A DNA stretch of 64,000 nucleotides. It comes from Clostridium sp. (lineage in GTDB: Bacteria; Bacillota; Clostridia; Lachnospirales; Lachnospiraceae). Each line of letters begins with the position of its first letter. Position 1 is the stretch's first letter. This document shows positions 18,234 to 27,491 of the stretch, piece after piece. The stretch covers positions 25,544 to 89,543 of the forward strand of contig JAMPFS010000005.1 of assembly GCA_023664325.1 (NCBI GenBank). Direction: 5' to 3'. The translations under genes and the position numbers were made by a program. The notes under the pieces were generated by a model, which was not told the origin of the DNA, did no database searches, and saw nothing but the letters and a program-made list of their open reading frames with translations.

Positions 18234-21200
18234 TGCCAAAGAATCCGAATATCCGAAAAGTAGTTGTAATTGGTTCCGGCCCGATTGTAATCGGGCAGGC
18301 GGCAGAGTTTGACTATGCCGGGACACAGGCATGCCGCGCGCTTAGGGAAGAGGGAATCTATGTTATTTTGATTAACTCCAATCCTGCGACCATCATGACT
18401 GACAAAAATATTGCAGACCAGGTGTATATTGAGCCGCTTACCCCTGAAATAGTCAAAAAGGTTATTATGCAGGAAAAGCCTGACAGCATCCTGCCGACTC
18501 TTGGCGGACAGGCAGCCCTCAATATCGCTATGGAATTGGAAGAGTCAGGCTTTTTGCATCAGCATAATGTGCGGCTGATTGGAACCTCCGCAAAGACGAT
18601 TAAAAAGGCGGAGGATCGTGATGAGTTTAAAAAGACGATGGAAAAGATTGGTGAGCCGATTGCGCCATCCCAGGTCGTGACGACAGTGGAGGAGGGGCTT
18701 GATTTTGTAAAGACAATCGGTTATCCGGCTGTGCTTCGTCCTGCCTATACATTAGGCGGTTCCGGCGGCGGTATTGCAGCAGATGAGGAGGAGTTTAAGG
18801 AAATTCTGGAAAACGGGCTTCGCCTGTCGCGGGTGGGGCAGGTTTTAGTCGAGCGGTGCATTGCAGGCTGGAAAGAAATTGAGTACGAGGTTATGCGGGA
18901 TGCAAACGGAACCGGAATCTGTGTGTGTAATATGGAAAATCTGGATCCGGTCGGCGTGCATACCGGGGATTCCATTGTCGTAGCGCCATCCCAGACACTG
19001 GCAGACAAGGAATACCAGATGTTGAGAAGCGCTGCCCTCAATATTATTTCAGAACTTAAAATCACCGGTGGCTGCAATGTGCAGTTTGCGCTTCATCCAA
19101 CTTCCTTTGAATACTGTGTCATAGAGGTAAATCCGCGTGTCAGCCGTTCCTCTGCCCTTGCATCCAAAGCAACCGGATATCCGATTGCAAAAGTGTCTGC
19201 AAAGATTGCGTTGGGTTATCATTTGGATGAGATTAAGAATGCGATTACCGGAAAAACCTATGCAAGTTTTGAACCGGCACTGGATTATTGCGTTGTAAAA
19301 ATTCCAAGACTGCCATTTGATAAATTTATCAAGGCGAGCCGTAAGCTGACGACCCAGATGAAGGCAACGGGTGAGGTTATGAGCATCTGTACCAATTTTG
19401 AAGGGGCGCTTATGAAAGCCCTCCGCTCTTTGGAACAGCATGTGGACAGTCTGATTTACGGTGATTTAGACAGTAAGCCGGATGACGAGATTCATGAGGA
19501 ACTTCACCGTGTGGATGACCGCAGGATTTTCGTGGTGGCAGAGGCGATACGGCGTGGCATCGCAAAGGAAGAGATTCATGCCATCACCCGGATTGATATG
19601 TGGTTTTTGGATAAGATAGAGAATATTGTGAAGATGGAAAAGAGTCTTGCCACGGAGCCTCTGACAAAAGAACTTTTGTATGAGGCAAAAAGGCTGGAGT
19701 TTCCGGATCATGTCATTGCGCAGATTATCGGAAAAACCAGACAGGACATCCGCGATCTGCGCCGTGAGTATGACCTGCACCCGGCGTATAAGATGGTTGA
19801 TACCTGTGCCGCTGAGTTTGAAGCCTCCACGCCTTACTATTATTCCTGCTATGACGGGGTGTGTGAAGTAAATGCGGCACGGACAAAGAAGAAGGTCATG
19901 GTTTTAGGTTCCGGCCCGATTCGTATCGGACAGGGTATCGAGTTTGATTATTGTTCGGTACATAGCACATGGGCGCTTTCGGAAAGCGGATATGAGACCA
20001 TTATTGTAAACAATAACCCGGAAACGGTTTCCACGGACTTTGACATTGCAGATAAGCTTTATTTTGAGCCGCTTACAGCGGAGGATGTGGAGGCGATTGT
20101 CGAATTGGAAAAGCCGGATGGGGCAGTCGTTCAGTTTGGCGGGCAGACGGCGATTAAGCTGACAGAGGATTTGCTTAAGATGGGTGTGCAGATTCTTGGC
20201 ACTTCGGCTGAAAACGTAGATGCGGCAGAGGATCGTGAACTTTTTGATGAAATTTTAGAAAGATGCTGTATTCCAAGACCTGCCGGTAAGACGGTATTTA
20301 CCTGTGAAGAAGCGCTTGCAGCAGCCAATGAGCTGGGATATCCGGTGCTTGTAAGACCATCCTATGTGTTAGGCGGGCAGGGAATGCAGATTGCGATCGG
20401 TGATGATGATATTGTAGAATTTATGGAGATTATCAATCGTACCGTTCAGGAGCATCCGATTCTGGTAGATAAATATCTGATGGGCAAAGAGGTGGAGGTA
20501 GACGCTGTCTGTGACGGTGAGGATATCCTGATTCCCGGTATCATGGAACATGTGGAACGGGCAGGAATCCACTCCGGTGACAGTATTTCGGTATATCCTG
20601 CAAGAAGTCTTTCCGATAAGATTAAGCGGGTATTAGAGGATTATACCAGAAAACTTGCAACAAGCCTTCACGTAATCGGTCTGATTAATATTCAGTTTAT
20701 TGTGTACCAGGATGAGGTATATGTGATCGAGGTAAATCCCCGCTCCTCCCGCACGGTTCCGTATATCAGCAAGGTGACCGGCATTCCGATCGTAGACCTT
20801 GCATCAAAGGTGATTATTGGGCAGAAGATAAAGGATCTCGGCTATCAACCGGGATTACAGCCGGAAAGCGAATATTTTGCAGTAAAAATGCCGGTATTCT
20901 CCTTTGAGAAGCTCCGGGGGGCAGAGGTGAGTCTTGGCCCGGAGATGAAGTCAACCGGTGAATGTCTCGGCATTGCAAAAGATTTTAATGAAGCGCTTTA
21001 TAAGGCATTCCTCGGAAATGGGATCGATCTTCCGAAACACAAGAAAATGGTGCTTACGGTGAAGGATTCCGATAAGCTGGATGCAGTGGAGATTGGCAGA
21101 CGTTTTGCAGCGCTCGGCTATAAAATCTATTCGACCAGAAGAACCTGCCGCGTGCTGAATGAAAATGGGGTATCGGCCCAATATATCAACAAGGTGGAAA

Positions 21201-21430
21201 GGGAATCGCCAAATCTGTTGGACTTGATTTTAAGCCATGAGATTGATTTGGTTATTGATACACCGGCGCAGGGGATTGAGAAGAGCAAAGATGGATTCGT
21301 GATCCGCCGCCATGCCATTGAGACAGGAGTCACTGTCCTTACAAGCTTAGATACTGCGGATGCGCTCCTTACATCTTTGGAGAAGGCGAATAAAGACCAT
21401 CTGACATTGGTGGATATCTGTAAGCTGTAA
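18233..21430 (+). CDS. carB: Carbamoyl-phosphate synthase large subunit
   Basis: 1065 residues with the two duplicated ATP-grasp synthetase halves. Each half begins with a matching loop (VVIGSGPIVIGQAAEFDYAG near the N-terminus and VMVLGSGPIRIGQGIEFDYC near residue 556). An oligomerisation region lies between them and a C-terminal MGS-like allosteric domain occupies about the last 130 residues. It uses two ATP to make carbamoyl phosphate from bicarbonate and ammonia. GGAGGTG lies at the end of carA. No internal breaks are seen. Confidence 0.98.
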   Translation: MPKNPNIRKVVVIGSGPIVIGQAAEFDYAGTQACRALREEGIYVILINSNPATIMTDKNIADQVYIEPLTPEIVKKVIMQEKPDSILPTLGGQAALNIAMELEESGFLHQHNVRLIGTSAKTIKKAEDRDEFKKTMEKIGEPIAPSQVVTTVEEGLDFVKTIGYPAVLRPAYTLGGSGGGIAADEEEFKEILENGLRLSRVGQVLVERCIAGWKEIEYEVMRDANGTGICVCNMENLDPVGVHTGDSIVVAPSQTLADKEYQMLRSAALNIISELKITGGCNVQFALHPTSFEYCVIEVNPRVSRSSALASKATGYPIAKVSAKIALGYHLDEIKNAITGKTYASFEPALDYCVVKIPRLPFDKFIKASRKLTTQMKATGEVMSICTNFEGALMKALRSLEQHVDSLIYGDLDSKPDDEIHEELHRVDDRRIFVVAEAIRRGIAKEEIHAITRIDMWFLDKIENIVKMEKSLATEPLTKELLYEAKRLEFPDHVIAQIIGKTRQDIRDLRREYDLHPAYKMVDTCAAEFEASTPYYYSCYDGVCEVNAARTKKKVMVLGSGPIRIGQGIEFDYCSVHSTWALSESGYETIIVNNNPETVSTDFDIADKLYFEPLTAEDVEAIVELEKPDGAVVQFGGQTAIKLTEDLLKMGVQILGTSAENVDAAEDRELFDEILERCCIPRPAGKTVFTCEEALAAANELGYPVLVRPSYVLGGQGMQIAIGDDDIVEFMEIINRTVQEHPILVDKYLMGKEVEVDAVCDGEDILIPGIMEHVERAGIHSGDSISVYPARSLSDKIKRVLEDYTRKLATSLHVIGLINIQFIVYQDEVYVIEVNPRSSRTVPYISKVTGIPIVDLASKVIIGQKIKDLGYQPGLQPESEYFAVKMPVFSFEKLRGAEVSLGPEMKSTGECLGIAKDFNEALYKAFLGNGIDLPKHKKMVLTVKDSDKLDAVEIGRRFAALGYKIYSTRRTCRVLNENGVSAQYINKVERESPNLLDLILSHEIDLVIDTPAQGIEKSKDGFVIRRHAIETGVTVLTSLDTADALLTSLEKANKDHLTLVDICKL

Positions 21431-21463
21431 TGGTGGAAAGGCTGTATTTATAAAAGAAAAGCT

Positions 21464-21496
21464 GGCGGCATGCATTGGTGTGCCGTCTGTTTTTTT
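21464..21496 (+). terminator. Probable terminator of carA-carB
   Basis: GGCGGCA pairs with TGCCGTC (one G-T) across a 10-base loop, followed by TGTTTTTTT. The stem is short, so efficiency is uncertain. Confidence 0.6.
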
Positions 21497-21502
21497 GATA
21501 TG

Positions 21503-21531
21503 TTGACAAAACAACAAAATTTCAATATGAT
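21503..21531 (+). promoter_or_regulatory. Promoter of fabV
   Basis: A perfect TTGACA (21503-21508), 17 bases and TATGAT (21526-21531) lie about 48 bases before the fabV ATG. It starts directly after the carB terminator. Confidence 0.8.
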
Positions 21532-21578
21532 GGTAGGAGAATTTCATACGGAAAAATAAAAAATATGGAGGTAGCACA

Positions 21579-22751
21579 ATGATCGTAGAGCCGAAGGTAA
21601 AAGGATTTATCTGTACAACTGCACATCCTCTTGGATGCAGAAAGAATGTGGAAAACCAGATTGAATATGTGAAGAAAAAGGGGGAGATAACCGGGGCAAA
21701 GAAGGTGCTTGTAATCGGCGCTTCCACCGGTTATGGACTCGCTTCACGGATTACAGCGGCGTTTGGCATGAAGGCAGCAACCATTGGAGTCGCTTTTGAG
21801 AGGGAGGCTTCCGGCAAGAGGACTGCCACACCGGGCTATTATAATATGAGAGCATTTGATGAGGAGGCTGCAAAAGCAGGGCTTTATGCGAAATCTTTCA
21901 ATGGGGATGCATTTTCTGCGGAGATGAAGCAGCAGGTGATTGAGATGATCAAAGGGGATTTGGGAAAAGTGGATTTGATTGTATATTCCCTTGCAGCCCC
22001 ACGCAGAACAACCGCAGACGGAGTGAACCATGTATCGGTGCTCAAGACAAGAGGGAGTGAATTTACCCAGAAAAACTGGAATTTAAAGGATGATTCCATT
22101 GGTGAGGCAACGATTCCGATGGCAACAGAAGAGGAGACTGCGGAGACGATTAAGGTCATGGGCGGTGAGGACTGGATGGATTGGATCGATGCGCTGGTAA
22201 CGGCTGACGTCGTGGAGGATCATGCTGTAACGGTGGCATATTCCTATATCGGGCCGAAGCTTACTTATCCGATTTACCATGAGGGAACGATTGGCATGGC
22301 GAAACAGCATTTAGCGGACAGTGCGGTGGAGATTACCGGAAAGTATGAAAAAATGGGGATTCAGGCATATGTTTCGGTCAATAAAGCCCTGGTAACGCAG
22401 GCAAGCGCAGCCATTCCGGTTGTGCCGCTCTATTTATCGGTATTATATAAAGTGATGAAGGAAAAGGGCATCCACGAGGGCTGTATTGAACAGATGTACC
22501 GGTTGTTTTCGGATAAGCTTTATGGAATGGAAGGGGCATTGACACAACCGGATGGCATGCTGCATGTGGATGACTGGGAAATGAGGGAGGATGTCCAAAG
22601 CGAAATCATGGAGATCTGGGAAAAGATCGACTCAGACAATCTTTTAACTCTCGCAGATACGAAAGGATACTGGGAGGACTTTTACCATATGTTTGGCTTC
22701 CGTGTAGATGGTGTGGATTATGAAGCGGAAGTACCGGATGTATTGATTTAA
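21579..22751 (+). CDS. fabV: Trans-2-enoyl-ACP/CoA reductase FabV (NADH)
   Basis: 390 residues of the FabV/TER group. These monomeric short-chain-dehydrogenase-like enzymes reduce crotonyl-CoA and longer enoyl thioesters with NADH. The nucleotide-binding loop is VLVIGASTGYGLASR. The family's Tyr-x8-Lys active site is seen in YHEGTIGMAK, near residues 236-245, preceded by the conserved AYSYIGPK. It could act in fatty-acid elongation or butyrate-type fermentation; no neighbouring genes decide between them. TATGGAGG precedes the ATG. Confidence 0.94.
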   Translation: MIVEPKVKGFICTTAHPLGCRKNVENQIEYVKKKGEITGAKKVLVIGASTGYGLASRITAAFGMKAATIGVAFEREASGKRTATPGYYNMRAFDEEAAKAGLYAKSFNGDAFSAEMKQQVIEMIKGDLGKVDLIVYSLAAPRRTTADGVNHVSVLKTRGSEFTQKNWNLKDDSIGEATIPMATEEETAETIKVMGGEDWMDWIDALVTADVVEDHAVTVAYSYIGPKLTYPIYHEGTIGMAKQHLADSAVEITGKYEKMGIQAYVSVNKALVTQASAAIPVVPLYLSVLYKVMKEKGIHEGCIEQMYRLFSDKLYGMEGALTQPDGMLHVDDWEMREDVQSEIMEIWEKIDSDNLLTLADTKGYWEDFYHMFGFRVDGVDYEAEVPDVLI

Positions 22752-22834
22752 TTTTTTTGTTTTGGACAATCAGCAAAATTTTGGAAAGAATTTTGTCTAA
22801 AATGATTAAAGTTCACATTTTCGGGAAAATCAAC

Positions 22835-22863
22835 TTGAAACAGTGGTATAAATAGGGTAGAAT
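22835..22863 (+). promoter_or_regulatory. Candidate promoter of the chemoreceptor gene
   Basis: TTGAAA (22835-22840), 17 bases and TAGAAT (22858-22863). It looks like a sigma-A promoter; I do not see the GCCGATAA-type box of flagellar sigma-28 promoters. Confidence 0.6.
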
Positions 22864-22912
22864 AATAGACAGTTATTGCACGAAAATTTACTGGCGAAGG
22901 AGGCGCAAAACG

Positions 22913-24970
22913 ATGCAGGGATCATACGTCAATCGAATTACAAAAGTTATTATGAAGCTGGTTCGGTTTGTCATGGTGGTTGTCGGTGTGGGAGTGATAG
23001 GTATTATCTGTTATCTCTCCACATCCATCAACACACATAAAATGGAGGCGAAAGTTACCGAATACGCAGGGGAAGTTGACCGTATTTTCAACAGTACGGT
23101 TACAGAACTCGACAGCCTGGCTATGATGGTGGAGAATGAGCAGATATCCGGCGATGAGCAGATGTTAAGCTATGTGGATACCATTGCTGCGGGGAAAGAG
23201 AGCTTTTCAGCAGTATATGTGGCTTATGATGATAAGAAGCTGATTATGAGCGGTGGGTGGCAGCCGCCGGCGGATTTTGATTTTCGGACAAGAGACTGGT
23301 ACATAGGCGCAAAGGAATTAGAAGATGGCGTTTATATTTCAGAACCATATCTGGATGAGCAGTCCGGCGGGTATTGTATCACACTTTCAAAGAGAATGTT
23401 GAAAGACGGAAAATTTATCGGCGCCTGCGCAATGGATATGTACATGGATGATATAGTCGCTTTGATGGAGAATACATATGGTAAGAGTGACTATGCGTTC
23501 CTTGTGTCCGGCGGTAATACCATTTTGACACATCCAAGTGAAGAAATTGCGCTTAGCGCAGACCATACCTACACATTAGATGATGTGTTTAAGGGCAGGT
23601 ATGCGAAGCTAAAGAGGACGGATAAGCACTTTTTGGCGAAAAATTATAAGTTTGGAACAATGGCAGCAATGTCAAAAGAGATCCCTTCTGCAAAATGGAA
23701 GGTTGTCTATATGACACCGGCAACAGATGAACTGAAAGCTCCGGTTGTATTGTTAATTGTTTTAGTGATTCTTTATTTTTTCAATATTAAGATTGCCAAG
23801 ATGTCCTGTGAGAGTGAGATGAACCGCTGGTTCAGTCCGCTTACCTCCATCAGTGAAAAGGTGACAGAGATTGCGGTGGGCAATTTGAATGTTGAATTTA
23901 ATGAGGAGGCAGTGTCAGAGGAGATTGCAATGCTGACGGTATCCTTAAATGACACGGTAACGCAGTTAAAAACCTATATCAGCGATATTTCTTTCGTGGT
24001 AAATAATATTTCAAATAACAATCTGGATGTGCGATCCACCATTGAGTACCAGGGAGCATTTATTGCAATCCAGAACGGGCTGAATATGATTATTGACAAG
24101 CTGAATGCGGCATTTGGCAGGGTAAATGAGCAGTCGGAGATTGTCGTTAGTTATTCCGGGCAGGTGCAGGAGAGTACCATGCAGGTGGCAGATGGCGCAA
24201 CGGAGCAGAACCTTGCGGTTCAGGGGCTGGCTGGCAATATCAAGGTGTTGTCGGAGCAGATTCAGCATATTACAAGAAATGCGGAGGCTGCAAGTGAAGT
24301 ATCCCGGACAACAAATGAACAGCTTGCCCTCGGAAACAAAGAGATGCTGTCACTGCTTGAGGCAATGGGAACCATCGAGGAGACTTCTAAGCAGATTGGA
24401 GTTATTATTACCACAATTAATGATATTTCAGAAGAGACAAACCTGTTAGCGCTGAATGCTTCAATTGAAGCGGCAAGAGCAGGCGAGGCAGGACGTGGAT
24501 TTGCTGTTGTGGCAGATGAGATTAGTAAATTGGCTACCGCTTCCGCAGATGCGACAGAGAATATTACAAAGCTGATTGAGAATTCAATGAATGCCGTGGA
24601 AGTAGGAAAGAATTTAGCAGACCGCACTTCCGAGACATTGCAGACCGGTATTGACAATTCTTTAAAATCCAACGAGGATATTATGCAGATTACAGAGTTT
24701 GTTAAGAACCAGGCGAATGCTGTGGAAGAGATTGAGAAGAGTATTGAGGGTATCGCTGCCATTATTGACTCCAATGCAGCAAATTCCCAGCAGAATGCGG
24801 CAATCAGCGAGCAGTTGATCAGCTGTGCGAATGCGCTGAAAGAAACCGTTCAGGAATATAACTTACGGGATGGCATATTGGAATCCCAGCCCGCAGCGGA
24901 GGACACATTCGACGAGGAAGAAAACAGCGATGACGGGGAACCGCTTGAGGAGGAAAGTTCTGAGTGGTAG
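22913..24970 (+). CDS. Methyl-accepting chemotaxis protein with extracellular Cache domain
   Basis: 685 residues. A first membrane span lies at about 13-34 and an extracellular double-Cache-type sensor at about 35-275 (WYIGAKELEDGVYISEPYLD is typical of dCache). A second span lies near 280-297, followed by a HAMP-like region (about 300-360) and a coiled-coil signalling domain. The conserved hairpin tip around 507-541 reads EETNLLALNASIEAARAGEA then GRGFAVVADE. The acidic tail is EEENSDDGEPLEEESSEW. It would sense a small ligand and control CheA, suggesting a motile or at least che-positive organism. No other chemotaxis genes are nearby. GAAGGAGG precedes the ATG. Confidence 0.93.
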   Translation: MQGSYVNRITKVIMKLVRFVMVVVGVGVIGIICYLSTSINTHKMEAKVTEYAGEVDRIFNSTVTELDSLAMMVENEQISGDEQMLSYVDTIAAGKESFSAVYVAYDDKKLIMSGGWQPPADFDFRTRDWYIGAKELEDGVYISEPYLDEQSGGYCITLSKRMLKDGKFIGACAMDMYMDDIVALMENTYGKSDYAFLVSGGNTILTHPSEEIALSADHTYTLDDVFKGRYAKLKRTDKHFLAKNYKFGTMAAMSKEIPSAKWKVVYMTPATDELKAPVVLLIVLVILYFFNIKIAKMSCESEMNRWFSPLTSISEKVTEIAVGNLNVEFNEEAVSEEIAMLTVSLNDTVTQLKTYISDISFVVNNISNNNLDVRSTIEYQGAFIAIQNGLNMIIDKLNAAFGRVNEQSEIVVSYSGQVQESTMQVADGATEQNLAVQGLAGNIKVLSEQIQHITRNAEAASEVSRTTNEQLALGNKEMLSLLEAMGTIEETSKQIGVIITTINDISEETNLLALNASIEAARAGEAGRGFAVVADEISKLATASADATENITKLIENSMNAVEVGKNLADRTSETLQTGIDNSLKSNEDIMQITEFVKNQANAVEEIEKSIEGIAAIIDSNAANSQQNAAISEQLISCANALKETVQEYNLRDGILESQPAAEDTFDEEENSDDGEPLEEESSEW

Positions 24971-24997
24971 GATATCAGATATGAGATGAATATGTAA

Positions 24998-25042
24998 AAC
25001 CGGTATACAATAAGGAGGAAGTCTTGTATGCCGGTTCTTTTT
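24998..25042 (+). terminator. Terminator after the chemoreceptor gene
   Basis: AACCGGTATACAA pairs with TTGTATGCCGGTT (one mismatch) across a 13-base loop, followed by CTTTTTATT. Confidence 0.85.
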
Positions 25043-25056
25043 ATTCCATAAATTTC

Positions 25057-25085
25057 TTGCCAAACATTGGTGTATTGAGTATAAT
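25057..25085 (+). promoter_or_regulatory. Promoter of the lipid kinase gene
   Basis: TTGCCA (25057-25062), 17 bases and a perfect TATAAT (25080-25085), 65 bases before the ATG. It probably also serves glmM and the lysozyme gene, since no terminator is seen between them. Confidence 0.75.
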
Positions 25086-25149
25086 ATATCAGTATATATT
25101 TTACGGTCGATGACAAGCAGAGTATGAATAAGTATGCAGGAGACCAATT

Positions 25150-26034
25150 ATGAAGAATTTGTTATTTATTGTCAATCCGTCAGCGGGAAGAAAGCATATC
25201 AAAAGCAAACTATTTGAGATTGTGGATCTGTTTGTAAAAGCAGAGTATAATGTCCGGGTCTATCCGACCCAGGCAAAGGAGGATGCCACCCGTATTGTTG
25301 CAGAAGAGGGATGGCTCTATGATTTGATTGTGTGTGCCGGAGGGGATGGCACATTAGACGAAGTGGTTACCGGCTGCATGGATTGCGGCTGTGATACACC
25401 GATTGGTTATATCCCATGTGGAACCACGAATGATTTTGCGAGAAGCCTGGGGATCCCGAAGGATCCAATACGGGCGGCACGGCGGATTGTCAAATATGCG
25501 CCGAGACCAATTGATGTGGGTTCGTTTAACGGGGATTATTTTATCTATGTAGCGGCTTTTGGAGCCTTTACAGATGTTACCTACACGACGCCACAGGGAT
25601 ATAAGAACTATTTGGGGCATGCTGCCTATGTGTTAGAGGGAATCAAAAGCGTGCCGAATCTGACATCCTATCATCTGAAAGTTGAGTATGATGATAATGT
25701 AATAGAGGATGATTTCTTTATTGGCATGATTACCAATTCCCTGACAGTAGGCGGATTTGCGAATCCGAACAGCAAAATAACAGAGTTTGATGATGGTATG
25801 TATGAGGCGCTGCTTGTAAAATATCCGACCAATCCGATTGATTTGCAGGCAACGGTCACTGCCTATCTGATGGGGGAATTTAATCCGGAGTACATGTACC
25901 AGTTTAAGGCAAAAAGGATTGTCATAGAAAGCCCGGAGGCGATTACGTGGACGTTAGACGGGGAGTTTGGCGGCAATGTGACGTATGCAAAAGTTGAGAA
26001 TTTAAAGAGAGCAGTCAGTGTGATCTGTAAGTAA
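25150..26034 (+). CDS. YegS/BmrU-family lipid (diacylglycerol-type) kinase
   Basis: 294 residues of the bacterial DAGK catalytic family. The nucleotide loop NPSAGRK is near the N-terminus, GGDGT is at 64-68, and PCGTTNDFARSLGIP follows. The family phosphorylates diacylglycerol or related lipids; in Bacillota DgkB recycles diacylglycerol released when lipoteichoic acid is made. That role would fit the cell-wall genes that follow, but it is inferred from context. AGGAGA precedes the ATG. Confidence 0.88.
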   Translation: MKNLLFIVNPSAGRKHIKSKLFEIVDLFVKAEYNVRVYPTQAKEDATRIVAEEGWLYDLIVCAGGDGTLDEVVTGCMDCGCDTPIGYIPCGTTNDFARSLGIPKDPIRAARRIVKYAPRPIDVGSFNGDYFIYVAAFGAFTDVTYTTPQGYKNYLGHAAYVLEGIKSVPNLTSYHLKVEYDDNVIEDDFFIGMITNSLTVGGFANPNSKITEFDDGMYEALLVKYPTNPIDLQATVTAYLMGEFNPEYMYQFKAKRIVIESPEAITWTLDGEFGGNVTYAKVENLKRAVSVICK

Positions 26035-26094
26035 AGGATTTATCCGGTGTGACAAGCGGGTAAGTGCCATATTGTTTATAAAGGAGAATGAAAA

Positions 26095-27447
26095 ATGGGT
26101 AAATATTTTGGAACAGACGGTTTCCGTGGAGAAGCAAATGTTGATCTGACAGTGGAGCATGCCTATAAAGTCGGACGCTATCTTGGCTATTATTATGGCA
26201 GGGAACATGAAAACGGCAAGGCAAGTATCGCGATTGGCAAGGATACAAGGCGTTCTTCTTATATGTTTGAGTATTCCTTAGTGGCAGGGCTGACTGCCAG
26301 CGGCGCAGATGTGTATCTGATGCATGTGACCCCAACTCCGAGTGTATCCTATATTGTACGGTTAGACGAGTTTGACTGTGGGATTATGATTTCGGCAAGC
26401 CATAATCCATATTATGATAACGGAATCAAAATTATAAATGGGCAGGGATATAAGTTAGAAGCAGATGTGGAAGCAGAAATAGAGGCTTATATTGATGGTG
26501 AGATTTCGGAGATCCCGTTTGCCAAACGGGAGAATATTGGAAAAACCGTTGATTATGCAATGGGAAGAAACCGCTATATTGGATATCTCATGACGCTGGC
26601 AACCCGTTCCTATAAGAATAAAAGAGTCGGATTAGATTGCGCAAATGGCGCGGCTTCCACGGTTGCAAAAGCGGTATTTGAGGCATTAGGGGCAAAGACT
26701 TATGTAATCAGCAATAACCCGGATGGAACGAATATCAATCAGGACTGTGGTTCGACCCATATCGAACAGTTACAGCAGATGGTGAAAGATAAGCAGCTTG
26801 ATATCGGGTTTGCATATGACGGAGATGCAGACCGCTGTCTTGCCGTGGATGAGAAGGGTGAGATTATTGATGGGGATAAGATTCTTTATGCCTGTGGATG
26901 TTATTTGTCAGAGCGTGGAGAACTTAACAACAATACGGTTGTCACCACAGTTATGTCAAATCTTGGTCTATATAAGGCATTGGATAAGAAAGGGATTTCC
27001 TATGTGAAAACTGCTGTAGGCGATAAATATGTATTTGAAAATATGATGGAGAACAGCCATTCATTAGGCGGCGAGCAGAGCGGGCATATTATTTTCAGTA
27101 AATATGCGACAACCGGTGATGGAGTGCTTACCTCCATTAAGCTGATGGAGGTTATTTTGGAGAAGAAGGTGAATGCTTCGGAACTGTTCCGGGATTTGAA
27201 AATTTATCCACAGCTTCTCGAAAATGTGAGGGTTAAGAGCAAACCGGAGGCAAGAGCAGATGAAGATGTGATTGCAGCCGTACAGAAGGTCGAGGAGGCA
27301 TTAGGGGAGGATGGAAGAATCCTTCTTCGGGAGAGCGGTACGGAGCCGGTGATCCGTGTTATGGTGGAAGCGGCAACCGATGCGCTTTGCAGACAGTATG
27401 TAGATAGTGTGGTAAAGGTAATCAGGGAAAAGGGTCATGAAGCCTGA
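26095..27447 (+). CDS. glmM: Phosphoglucosamine mutase GlmM
   Basis: 450 residues. It converts glucosamine-6-phosphate to glucosamine-1-phosphate for UDP-GlcNAc, peptidoglycan and wall polymers. It starts MGKYFGTDGFRGEAN. The phosphoserine loop is ISASHNP with S102. The metal loop is AYDGDADRC near residue 241, the sugar-binding loop is GGEQSGH, and the phosphate site RESGTEPVIRVM is near the C-terminus. GAATTTAAA-like alternatives are absent; AAAGGAG precedes the ATG. It leads into the envelope gene block. Confidence 0.96.
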   Translation: MGKYFGTDGFRGEANVDLTVEHAYKVGRYLGYYYGREHENGKASIAIGKDTRRSSYMFEYSLVAGLTASGADVYLMHVTPTPSVSYIVRLDEFDCGIMISASHNPYYDNGIKIINGQGYKLEADVEAEIEAYIDGEISEIPFAKRENIGKTVDYAMGRNRYIGYLMTLATRSYKNKRVGLDCANGAASTVAKAVFEALGAKTYVISNNPDGTNINQDCGSTHIEQLQQMVKDKQLDIGFAYDGDADRCLAVDEKGEIIDGDKILYACGCYLSERGELNNNTVVTTVMSNLGLYKALDKKGISYVKTAVGDKYVFENMMENSHSLGGEQSGHIIFSKYATTGDGVLTSIKLMEVILEKKVNASELFRDLKIYPQLLENVRVKSKPEARADEDVIAAVQKVEEALGEDGRILLRESGTEPVIRVMVEAATDALCRQYVDSVVKVIREKGHEA

Positions 27448-27491
27448 GGAGCAGGGATTTTCATCCTTGAAGTTTGGAGGTAGCATTTGGC

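Noticed and set aside
22760..22802. Nested hairpin after fabV (TTTTGGA/TCTAAAA enclosing CAAAATT/AATTTTG)
   Set aside because: No T-run follows the structure and pairing is mostly A-T, so I did not call it a terminator.
22800..22912. Flagellar sigma-28 promoter before the chemoreceptor gene
   Set aside because: No GCCGATAA-like -10 box at proper spacing; a sigma-A-like pair fits better.
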